DNA of 6,174 bases, from NCBI GenBank assembly GCA_023424275.1, contig JAFAED010000076.1:1-6174 (forward strand). The letters are read 5' to 3'. This document shows positions 1 to 5,789 of this stretch, piece by piece. Position 1 is the stretch's first letter. Each line of letters starts with the position of its first letter. The position numbers were made by a program, and so were the translations under genes. The DNA comes from Pseudomonadota bacterium. Its GTDB lineage: Bacteria > Pseudomonadota > Alphaproteobacteria > Sphingomonadales > Sphingomonadaceae. Below the pieces are notes generated by a model. The model ran no database searches and was not told where the DNA came from. It saw only the letters and a list, made by a program, of their open reading frames with translations.

Positions 1-1161
1 AGCCTAGGCCTCTTCGTCGAAGGCTTGAAGCTCCCGGAAAACCTCGCCTCTCAGCGTAATTTCCTGCGGACGCGCTACGACAAGGCTGCTGGCAAATCGC
101 GCGAGAACGCCCAGCGGTTCGTCACCCAGATCGCCGACATGGCGGAATTCCGTCACCTTTATTGGCGCCCCGAAGGCATCGAAAAGCTCGGCGCCTATCA
201 TGATGCTGACCGCCTCGACGAGGTACAGCAGCTCATGTCGTTCCTCATGGCCACAAAATCCTATTTGGTGTTGCCGATCCTCTCTCGCTATTGGCGCCCG
301 AATTTGAAGCAGGACGGGGATGAGCTCTTTCTGCATGTTCTGCGCGCGGTGACGGCTTTCCTCGTACTGCGCCGCGCAGCGACCGGCATCACCGCTGGGA
401 TCGATAGCGACTTTCGGGCGGTCATGGCGCCTGTTGGAAGTGGAGCGAATAAATTTGGCTTGGGAGCGGGCGTCGAGTCCCAAAATCCCGTGCTCGAGAT
501 CGCTAAGCTCCGCGAAGCCTTTCGCACCCTGCTCGCAAAATCGAAAGGCAAGATTACCGATCGGGCCAAATGGGTGGGGCAAGCTGCGGACAATCCGCTT
601 TACACGCAAGCACGCGAGATCACACGCTTCATGATCCTCGTCGCGGCCCATCATGCGACCGCTATGGATGACGCGAGCGGTCGCTGGACAAAAAAGGGCG
701 TAAAGGTCGCCGCCAACCAAAATGTCTATCTCGACTATAAGAGCTGGCGCGGGACCGATTACGCGACTGTCGAGCATGTTGCCCCCGATACCGAGAAGCA
801 GGGCACATGGAATGCGGACATCTACAAGAATGCGATCATTCGCCAGTCGCTCGGAAATCTCTGCCTCCTTCCCGCCAGAGAAAATGGCGCGATCGGCAAT
901 GGCAGCTGGATACGAAAGCGGCTGTTCTACCGTGCCCTCACCGAACAGTCGGCAGAATTGCAACAAAAGCGGGTCGAGGAAGCGGCAGCGCAGGGGATGA
1001 CCTTCAGCGGCACCACGCAGGAACTGCTCGCGAAAGGCCGCCGACTGCCGCTGCTCGATCCATTGCGCGATGTGCCCGACTGGACCCCGGGCGTCATAAG
1101 CGCGCGCGGTCGTAATATTGCCGAGCTGACTTGGGATCATTTGTGGCCGTGGTTGACTTAA
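1..1161 (+). CDS. DUF262/DUF1524 (GmrSD-like) protein, HNH nuclease C-terminal part, 5' truncated
   Basis: The frame is open from base 1 to the TAA at 1159-1161, giving 386 visible residues. The first possible start, a TTG at 25, is internal, because in-frame codons precede it without a stop, so the gene begins left of the window. The last third carries the DUF1524 pattern: VEHVAP with His259 (visible numbering), then a GNLCLLP block with Asn286, then Asn295 and IGNGSWIRKRLFYRAL. This His...GN...N...K order is the His-Me-finger/HNH catalytic core of the GmrSD family. The upstream 250 residues look like the helical linker that follows a DUF262 ParB-like NTPase domain in this family. Known members are modification-dependent (type IV) restriction enzymes that cut modified phage DNA using nucleotide. 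A defence role here is inferred from the family. The NTPase half cannot be inspected. It converges on the recombinase operon. Confidence 0.85.
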   Translation, partial: SLGLFVEGLKLPENLASQRNFLRTRYDKAAGKSRENAQRFVTQIADMAEFRHLYWRPEGIEKLGAYHDADRLDEVQQLMSFLMATKSYLVLPILSRYWRPNLKQDGDELFLHVLRAVTAFLVLRRAATGITAGIDSDFRAVMAPVGSGANKFGLGAGVESQNPVLEIAKLREAFRTLLAKSKGKITDRAKWVGQAADNPLYTQAREITRFMILVAAHHATAMDDASGRWTKKGVKVAANQNVYLDYKSWRGTDYATVEHVAPDTEKQGTWNADIYKNAIIRQSLGNLCLLPARENGAIGNGSWIRKRLFYRALTEQSAELQQKRVEEAAAQGMTFSGTTQELLAKGRRLPLLDPLRDVPDWTPGVISARGRNIAELTWDHLWPWLT

Positions 1162-1191
1162 GCCGCTCGAAAGGATCGGACCAACGGGACG

Positions 1192-1312
1192 CGGGTGCGC
1201 CTGCCTCAAATGGGGCGTCGAGAGCGTCGTTCGGAAAATTCATGAGCGACGCCGCGGCCTGACGCCACGACTTGGATACTTTCAAAGCCCCGCGGGCTCG
1301 GGTGCGCCTGCC
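1192..1312. repeat. 14-bp direct repeat pair (copies at 1192-1205 and 1299-1312)
   Basis: CGGGTGCGCCTGCC occurs exactly twice here, 107 bp apart start to start. The right copy is inside the C-terminal codons of the RepB-like gene, where the minus strand encodes AGAP. The left copy lies in the spacer just after the DUF1524 gene and, read in minus, also encodes AGAP. A chance repeat of this length is not impossible in GC-rich DNA. A local duplication, a decayed gene tail or the edge of an inserted element are alternatives. Confidence 0.5.
1224..1252. terminator. Weak stem-loop between convergent genes, possible terminator
   Basis: GCGTCGTTC (1224-1232) pairs with GAGCGACGC (1244-1252), nine pairs including one G-U on the plus strand, around an 11-nt AT-rich loop. 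It sits between the 3' ends of the DUF1524 gene and the recombinase operon, where a bidirectional terminator would be expected. Neither side has a U-tract, so intrinsic termination is not demonstrated. The rest of the 1162-1281 spacer shows no clear gene. Confidence 0.3.
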
Positions 1313-2202
1313 AATGTATCGATTTCGGCGACGCGTTCGAACTCGGCGAGATAATCCTGGCGATGATAGGTCAGCCAGCGGAAGATCTCGGGATTGACAA
1401 GCAGCTTGGCCAGATAGCCGCGCGCGAGCGTGAGGTGCAGATTGTCGATACCATAGCTGTCCTCGACCGAGGTAATCCGGCTCTGGAGCACCGCAAGCTC
1501 GCGCTCCATGCGCGCGATCTGCTGCCCGTCGGGTGTCGGCTGACGTCCTTGCCGGCTCTTGGGGTTCGCGAGGCCTTCGGGCGGCGTCGCGGCAAGCAGC
1601 GCCCGCGCGAAGACCGAGCTGAAATTATTCTGCCCGATCATCAGCCCCGCCGCCTCGATCTGGCGCACCGCACTCATGCGCCGCAAGAGATCGAAGACCT
1701 TGATCGAGCAATTCGCATCCTTGAGCCGCTCGGCTGCCTCGGGACAAATGCCGTCGAGCATGCGGAACCGCTTCACGATCGTGTCAGCCTCGAGGCCGAG
1801 CGCTTCGGCGATTTGGGCCGGCGACACGCCGCGCTCGACCGCGCGCACGATCATGCGATGTTCCTGCACGGGCGGCAGCCGGCTTATTCGCTTGTTATAG
1901 GTGTAGGTATCCTCGTCGGTCGCCAGCAGGCATTCGACGGTCTCGACGCCGAGCGCCTTCAGCGCTTCTATGCGCAAATGGCCGTCGAGCAGGTAATAGC
2001 CCCTTCCCGGCCCCGGCGCGCCGATAACAGCGGGCGGTTCGACAAGCCCGATCGCGCGGATCGAACTCAGGATCTGGGCATATTTCCGGCTTTCGAGCGT
2101 TCCCGGGCGAAGTGCCTTGAGCGGTACGATAGCAGCGAGCGCCACCGTCACCAGGTCGCTTTCGAACGCACTGCGGACCTGCCCTTCCTCAATCGGTTGC
2201 AC
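1282..2202 (-). CDS. ParB-fold protein with RepB-type C-terminal domain
   Basis: 306 residues from GTG 2202 to TGA at 1282; an in-frame TGA just upstream of the GTG excludes a longer form. Residues about 17-110 fit a ParB N-terminal fold: VPLKALRP, then a 'GLVEPPAV' strand, then DGHLRIEAL (73-81), the equivalent of the ParB GERR box but altered. An HTH follows at about 126-148 (VSPAQIAEALGLEADTIVKR). The remainder resembles the RepB plasmid-partition C-terminal family, with a probable helical or coiled segment near 225-250. RepB proteins of alphaproteobacterial repABC plasmids bind centromere-like sites for a ParA-type RepA; no repA or repC is present here. The gene is last in the operon and overlaps the preceding ParB-like gene by 14 nt, so coupled translation is likely. 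It could serve element maintenance or act as an accessory DNA-binding factor for the recombinase. Confidence 0.85.
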   Translation of the reverse strand: MQPIEEGQVRSAFESDLVTVALAAIVPLKALRPGTLESRKYAQILSSIRAIGLVEPPAVIGAPGPGRGYYLLDGHLRIEALKALGVETVECLLATDEDTYTYNKRISRLPPVQEHRMIVRAVERGVSPAQIAEALGLEADTIVKRFRMLDGICPEAAERLKDANCSIKVFDLLRRMSAVRQIEAAGLMIGQNNFSSVFARALLAATPPEGLANPKSRQGRQPTPDGQQIARMERELAVLQSRITSVEDSYGIDNLHLTLARGYLAKLLVNPEIFRWLTYHRQDYLAEFERVAEIDTLAGAPEPAGL

Positions 2203-3091
2203 GACCCGACATCCTCAGTTCGAGCCAACGCGGCACCTGGTCGAGATGCTCGGCGCGCAGCAGTGTACGAAAACCCTCGTCGGCGAGGAGCTCCCGCATC
2301 GCTTCGACGACGAAGAGCAAGCGCGTTTGCGCGAATTCGGATTTCTTGACGAGCAGCCGCTGCTTCTCGGCTTCGCGCTGGTAAATTTCCATGAGCTGCG
2401 CCGCGGTAAGACGACGGCCGCCTTTCTTGCGACCAAGCGCATTGCCTCCGACCCCCTTGCCGTTCGCCTTGAGACGCGCGTCGAGCAGGCGGCGCACCGC
2501 GGTCAGCTTCTTGCCCCGCAAATCCCCCTTCTCATAGGCCTCGAGGAGGATCTGCTGCGCCTCGTCGGATTCGGCGCGCGAGATTTCGATGGCCAGCGTA
2601 ATCGGAATGAGCCCGGTCTCGACCGCGGCGAGCAACCGCTCCTCGCCCTTGCCGATCAGGGTCAGTACCAGGTTGACCCACGAGGGCGAGATTCCGATTT
2701 TCTCGGCGATCGCGGTCTCGGTATGGCCTCGCTTTCGAAGCTCGCCGACTTCCTTGATCAGATCGATCGGGCGGTGGTGGCGCCGCGCGATATTCTCGAC
2801 AAGGCTCATTACGAGACATTCGCTTTCGCTCGCTTCGATGACCACCGCGGGAATTTCGCTCTGGCCGAGCATTTCGAAGGCCTCGAGGCGGCCTTCGCCA
2901 CAAACGAGATCGTAGACGGCGCCGTCCTTGCCGTTGCGGCGGCTGACGGTGATCGGCCGCTTGAGCCCGACCGCTTCGATATTGTTCACGATCTCGCGAT
3001 GCTGCCGCTTGCTCCGCGCACGCGGGTTGAGGACATGGATCCGGGCGAGCGGGATCATCTCGATATGCTGCTGGCGGGGGACTTCGATCAT
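2189..3091 (-). CDS. ParB/Spo0J-family DNA-binding protein
   Basis: 300 residues starting at the ATG whose ATGA overlaps the recombinase stop codon; GAGG lies 5 nt upstream. Domain order: strand IPLARIHVLNPRAR (13-26), 'NIEAVGLKRPITV' (37-49), GEGRLEA (65-71, canonical GERRxxA), ENIARR (99-104, canonical ENIQR), then a clear HTH at about 124-145 (TETAIAEKIGISPSWVNLVL). The C-terminal third is basic, with a KANGK...GRKKGGRR stretch near 208-227, and ends without the usual ParB dimerisation domain that I can recognise. ParB proteins are CTP-dependent sliding clamps loaded at parS; the loss of one Arg in the GERR box makes CTP hydrolysis uncertain. No parA gene and no canonical parS (TGTTTCACGTGAAACA) is visible in the window. 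Placement between the recombinase and a second ParB-like gene suggests the two act as a pair. Confidence 0.9.
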   Translation of the reverse strand: MIEVPRQQHIEMIPLARIHVLNPRARSKRQHREIVNNIEAVGLKRPITVSRRNGKDGAVYDLVCGEGRLEAFEMLGQSEIPAVVIEASESECLVMSLVENIARRHHRPIDLIKEVGELRKRGHTETAIAEKIGISPSWVNLVLTLIGKGEERLLAAVETGLIPITLAIEISRAESDEAQQILLEAYEKGDLRGKKLTAVRRLLDARLKANGKGVGGNALGRKKGGRRLTAAQLMEIYQREAEKQRLLVKKSEFAQTRLLFVVEAMRELLADEGFRTLLRAEHLDQVPRWLELRMSGRATD

Positions 3092-4662
3092 GCGACCTCG
3101 GCCAGCGGGACCGGCGCCGAGATCGCATAAAGATATTCGAGCGTATCGAAGCGGTAGGCGTCGAGCCCGAGTCCATTCTCCTCGGCGAGCCGCATGCGGT
3201 CGGCCGCGATATCGAGCCGCGGAAACAGGTAATAGTCGAGCGGCGACCGGTTCATGCGGTCCATCCGGACCACCAGCGTGATGTCGGGAAGGAGCGCGGT
3301 GTCGAAGCGCATCTTCCAGCGCAGCAGGCCGGTCGGCGTCGAGATGCAGCGCGCGATCAAGACCGAGAGGCTATATTCGCCGTTGACGATCAAGCGGTCG
3401 CAGGGCGACGCCTGCTGCTCGGCCGCGCTGCCGAGCATTTCCAGTCCATCGACGACGGCCTTGACGATCTCGGGATGCAAGCGGCGAAGCGCGCGATTGA
3501 TCTCGATATAACGATAATCATGATCGGGCCGGTAGCCGACAAGGCTATAGGCGCGCAGCAGGCTCCCGAAGCGCGCGCCATAGGCACTGCTCGATACCAT
3601 CGCGTCGCACTCGTCGATGATGAGCCCCGAGAGAAGCCCGCGCTTTTCATAAAGGCGGCGCAGCGCATCGAGCATCTCCTCGTCGGACAGGCGAAAGGAC
3701 CGTGCGCCGATGATCGCGCGCGCCGCTTCGAAGAGATCGCGCTCGACCGTCGCCTCGAACGCGCCCTCGGCCCGGATCCAGGTGGAGGGATCGTTGCGGA
3801 CGCGCTTCTTCTTGAGCTTGAAGGACTGCCGGTTCCACACATTGTCGCCGACATATTTCTCGTTGATCAGGAGCTGATGCACCGTGCCGCGCGTCCAGGG
3901 CCGCCCGAGATCGGTTCGGATGCCGCGGCGGTTGAGCGCATCGGCGATCTGCGCCTCGCCCTGCCGTTCATGAACGAAGGAACGATAGACGTCGCGAACG
4001 ACGGCAACCTCGTCCGGCGGCCCCGCGGTCAGGATCACCCGGTCGGTCTGGATGCTCTTGTGCTGGCCGCGCGCAAGGGTCGCCTTGACCTCACCCTGCT
4101 CGTCGACGAGCGTCCGGCGGAGACCGAACCCTGCGGCGCCGCCTTGGCGATAGCCTTTCTCGATCAGCCGTCCCTGCCCTGCGAATACCTTGGCCGAGAG
4201 CTCGCGACTATATTCCCCCGCCATCGCGCGCTTGACGCCCTTGACGATCGTCGAGACGGGGCTCCCGTCATTGTCGAACTGCTCGGCGCAATATTCGACG
4301 GCTATCCCCGCCCGCTTGCAGATATATTCGTAATAAGCGCTTTCGTCGGCATCCTGGAACCGGCCCCAGCGGCTGACGTCGTAGACGAGCACTATCGAGA
4401 AATCGGTGCGCCCCGCCTCGACGTCGAGAATGAGCTGCTTCAAGGCATCGCGCCCGTCGATGCTGAGCCCGCTCTTGCCGGCGTCGGCATAGGTGCGGAC
4501 GATGTCGATCCCGCGCGCGGCGGCATACTGGCGTATCGCGTCGGCCTGGTTCTCGGTCGAATAGCGCTGGTGATCGGTCGACATGCGGACATATTCCGCA
4601 GCCCGAACCGGCGGCGCGGCGACCGGGCGATTGTCTTGGGTCTGGCTCGGCCATGTCGGCAC
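3088..4662 (-). CDS. Large serine recombinase, zinc-ribbon-less
   Basis: Site-specific recombinase that should cut both strands through a 5'-phosphoserine intermediate. I choose GTG 4662 (524 residues) because GGAAGG (4671-4676, minus) is 8 nt upstream. The frame is open back to 4854, but that would overlap the divergent HTH gene and adds an Arg-rich, unconvincing leader. Resolvase domain, about 20-160: YVRMSTDHQ with nucleophile Ser28, Gln32, GKSG at 62-65 and YDVSRWGRFQD with Arg98 and Arg101. The helix YSRELSAKV follows. Recombinase domain, about 170-320, includes RRGIRTD and INEKYVGDNVWNR (near 269). There is no CxxC pair, so the usual zinc-ribbon/coiled-coil C-terminus is absent. Instead, 326-387 (starting SDEEMLDAL, with SSSAYGARFGSLLRAY) resembles homing-endonuclease-associated repeats, followed by a 137-residue tail with PLDYYLFPRLDI. 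First gene of the operon; likely encoded by a mobile element. Confidence 0.92.
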   Translation of the reverse strand: MPTWPSQTQDNRPVAAPPVRAAEYVRMSTDHQRYSTENQADAIRQYAAARGIDIVRTYADAGKSGLSIDGRDALKQLILDVEAGRTDFSIVLVYDVSRWGRFQDADESAYYEYICKRAGIAVEYCAEQFDNDGSPVSTIVKGVKRAMAGEYSRELSAKVFAGQGRLIEKGYRQGGAAGFGLRRTLVDEQGEVKATLARGQHKSIQTDRVILTAGPPDEVAVVRDVYRSFVHERQGEAQIADALNRRGIRTDLGRPWTRGTVHQLLINEKYVGDNVWNRQSFKLKKKRVRNDPSTWIRAEGAFEATVERDLFEAARAIIGARSFRLSDEEMLDALRRLYEKRGLLSGLIIDECDAMVSSSAYGARFGSLLRAYSLVGYRPDHDYRYIEINRALRRLHPEIVKAVVDGLEMLGSAAEQQASPCDRLIVNGEYSLSVLIARCISTPTGLLRWKMRFDTALLPDITLVVRMDRMNRSPLDYYLFPRLDIAADRMRLAEENGLGLDAYRFDTLEYLYAISAPVPLAEVA

Positions 4663-4778
4663 GTCTACCGCCTTCCGCTGCTGAGCAGAGCGAACTCGAG
4701 AAGACCGGCGCCACCTGCGCGCTCGCCCGAGTCGGGGTCGAAATCCGACCGCGAATATAGTCTGCGAGGAGAGGTAAG
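4663..4778. promoter_or_regulatory. Divergent control region between recombinase and HTH gene
   Basis: This 116-bp spacer must hold the promoters for the recombinase operon (leftward) and the HTH gene (rightward). It contains two perfect short inverted repeats: CTGCT-G-AGCAG at 4678-4688, directly upstream of the recombinase ribosome-binding site, and GGTCG-AAATC-CGACC at 4736-4750. The only AT-rich stretch, GAATATAGT at 4753-4761, could supply a -10 element for either strand, but I find no good -35 for either, so promoters are not assigned. The HTH gene has a strong AGGAGAGG ribosome-binding site at 4767-4774. The repeats are candidate operators; binding by the HTH protein is inference. Confidence 0.45.
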
Positions 4779-5150
4779 ATGTTACCGAAAACGGGCAGGA
4801 GATTGCCCCCGCGCCAAGCCGATATCGGCTTTGCCGAGCTGGTCTCGGCCGCATTGATCGACGAGCTCGGCAAAACGCACCGCGCGGTGAAGACGGTGAT
4901 GCGTTGGACGGGAGCGAGCGAGCGCTGCGTCAAGCATTGGCTGGCCGGAACGCATTCACCCTCGGGATCGCATCTCTTGGCGCTGATGCGGCATTCCGAC
5001 GAGCTGCTGCGGCATCTTCTCATTGCGGCAGGGCGCCGCGACGCCGCGGTCGGCGTCGAGCTCGTCCTGCTACGCCTCAAGCTGCTCGAACTGCTTGCCC
5101 TGATGGACGAGGTGTTGGCGGCGGGAAGCGACAGCGCCCCGCGCCGCTAG
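4779..5150 (+). CDS. Small HTH DNA-binding protein, putative regulator of the recombinase operon
   Basis: 123 residues from ATG 4779, preceded by a strong AGGAGAGG box. Residues about 18-75 look like an XRE/Cro-like helical bundle: helix FAELVSAALIDELG (18-31), then AVKTVMRWTGASERCVKHWL (36-55) as the HTH core, and AGTHSPSGSHLLALMRHSDE (56-75). The 'VKxWLAGTHSPSGxHL' pattern recurs in small HTH proteins beside alphaproteobacterial mobile-element recombinases, as I recall. The last 30-odd residues form a Leu-rich amphipathic helix (about 92-115), plausibly for dimerisation. The gene is divergent from the recombinase across 116 bp and its stop is 7 bp from the end of the convergent exported-protein gene. 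A repressor or activator of the recombinase operon fits best; a recombination directionality factor is an alternative because of its size and position. Confidence 0.75.
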   Translation: MLPKTGRRLPPRQADIGFAELVSAALIDELGKTHRAVKTVMRWTGASERCVKHWLAGTHSPSGSHLLALMRHSDELLRHLLIAAGRRDAAVGVELVLLRLKLLELLALMDEVLAAGSDSAPRR

Positions 5151-5157
5151 CCAAGTC

Positions 5158-5493
5158 TTATTCGCCCGGGAGCGTGCCGCTCGACGAATAGTCCTTGAAC
5201 TTGTCGGTGAAGTTCGCGTGGTAATCGTCGACCTGCATGTCGGCATTTTCGGCGGCGTCGGCCGCCGAGTCCCCGCCGGCCCGGTTGGATGCGGTCACCG
5301 CCCCCTTGAAGGCTTCGCGCTCGGTTTCGCACGCGGACTTGATCGACAGTTCGAACTCGGCATCGCCGACCTTCGCTTCGAGCTGCTTCTTCATATGCTC
5401 GCGAAGGCACTTGGTGAAAGCGGCGCGCGTCGTGTCGACATTGCCCGCCGGTGCGGGCGCCATGGCGGCCATGAGAATTGAAGCGATCAGCAT
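5158..5493 (-). CDS. Small exported (periplasmic) protein of unknown function
   Basis: 111 residues from ATG 5493, with GGGGAG (5501-5506, minus) 7 nt upstream and an in-frame TAA not far beyond, which fixes the start. The N-terminus MLIASILMAAMAPAPAG is a short, alanine-rich secretion signal with a plausible signal-peptidase I site near APA-G (residues 14-17); it lacks a charged n-region, so it is somewhat atypical. The mature part is small, hydrophilic and helical, with two cysteines (Cys29 and Cys55) spaced to form one disulfide, and an Ala-rich helix at about 65-85 that includes AADAAENADMQVDDYHANF. Similar small secreted proteins with a TxCL...C pattern are, as I recall, common and uncharacterised in sphingomonads. 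It is convergent with the HTH gene and is probably host core DNA rather than part of the recombinase module. No function can be named. Confidence 0.75.
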   Translation of the reverse strand: MLIASILMAAMAPAPAGNVDTTRAAFTKCLREHMKKQLEAKVGDAEFELSIKSACETEREAFKGAVTASNRAGGDSAADAAENADMQVDDYHANFTDKFKDYSSSGTLPGE

Positions 5494-5681
5494 CCTGCGA
5501 CTCCCCGTTAGCAGATGATATTATCGAGCGAAGTTAACCGAGAGCGACTGGAATTGGGAGAGGATTTTCAATGCCGGTTGGCAAGGCGATCGATGCAGAA
5601 CGGGATTTTATGCAACCATCGCGCTCGCCGTGCGATGCTCGATTAAAGGGTCAAAATATTCGCTGGATTCGCCGCCAGCCA

Positions 5682-5697
5682 CGCGCGCTGGCGCGCG
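5682..5697. repeat. 7-bp-arm GC palindrome
   Basis: CGCGCGC-TG-GCGCGCG is a perfect inverted repeat with a 2-bp centre. It lies 2 bp before the terminator-like hairpin. It may be an operator or simply part of a composite structured RNA; its low complexity makes chance occurrence in GC-rich DNA quite possible. Confidence 0.5.
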
Positions 5698-5699
5698 AG

Positions 5700-5756
5700 G
5701 GCGCTCGGTTCCGGGCCCCTCCCTTTCGGGACCGGGCCGGGCGCCTATCCTATTTT
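5700..5756 (+). terminator. Candidate intrinsic terminator (GC stem with T-rich tail)
   Basis: GGCGCTCGGTTC (5700-5711) can pair along its whole length with GGGCCGGGCGCC (5734-5745), twelve pairs including three G-U. The loop can form an inner CCC-TTTC-GGG hairpin. The stem is followed by TATCCTATTTT (5746-5756), interrupted but T-rich, as in a rho-independent terminator read rightward. No firm gene lies upstream on this strand, so it would end a short unannotated transcript or an sRNA starting in 5494-5690. Alternatively the structure acts as DNA. Confidence 0.4.
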
Positions 5757-5777
5757 GCCCAGCGACGACAAAATAGG
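5749..5777. promoter_or_regulatory. Perfect 9-bp AT-rich inverted repeat upstream of small ORF
   Basis: CCTATTTTG (5749-5757) and CAAAATAGG (5769-5777) are exact reverse complements separated by 11 bp. AT-rich arms stand out in this GC-rich setting. The repeat ends 12 bp before the ATG at 5790 of the small membrane ORF. It could be an operator (arm centres 20 bp apart, two helical turns) or an RNA hairpin; in RNA the only purine-rich ribosome-binding candidate (AUAGG) is inside the 3' arm, so folding would mask it. Confidence 0.5.
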
Positions 5778-5789
5778 CTTTCCTAATAA

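Larger units (their letters stand above)
5494..5789. other. Structured gene-poor region between divergent genes
   Basis: This stretch of nearly 300 bp lies between the exported-protein gene (leftward) and the small membrane ORF (rightward), so it should hold both promoters. The left third is relatively AT-rich, with GATAATATC (minus, 5514-5524) as a possible -10 for the exported-protein gene and a GTTAAC palindrome at 5533-5538. The right third (5660-5780) is dense in inverted repeats, listed separately. A short plus-strand ORF at 5571-5786 has a good ribosome-binding site (GGGAGAGG) but an Arg-rich, non-protein-like product, so I do not call it a gene. No RNA gene was recognised. Confidence 0.5.

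Noticed and set aside
4..1209. 401-codon open frame on the minus strand opposite the DUF1524 gene
   Set aside because: The plus-strand frame has a recognisable nuclease motif set; the minus product matches nothing I recognise and its openness follows from GC-rich codon use on the other strand.
1094..1285. 63-codon minus frame starting at a TTG that overlaps the RepB-like stop
   Set aside because: Overlaps the DUF1524 gene by 68 bp, has no clear ribosome-binding site and no family resemblance; kept only as a possible remnant.
1363..3130. Long plus-strand frames (1363-2349 and 2117-3130) opposite the ParB-like genes
   Set aside because: Shadows of two genes with clear ParB and HTH motifs and coupled starts.
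4663..4854. 64-residue N-terminal extension of the recombinase
   Set aside because: It would overlap the divergent HTH gene, is Arg/Ser-rich and unlike resolvase N-termini; GTG 4662 has a proper ribosome-binding site and places Ser28 normally.
3475..4857. 460-codon plus-strand frame opposite the recombinase
   Set aside because: It mirrors the recombinase gene, whose catalytic motifs are unmistakable; the product has no recognisable domain.
5571..5786. 71-codon plus ORF with a good GGGAGAGG ribosome-binding site
   Set aside because: The product is Arg-rich and runs through three DNA palindromes; composition looks non-coding despite the start signal.
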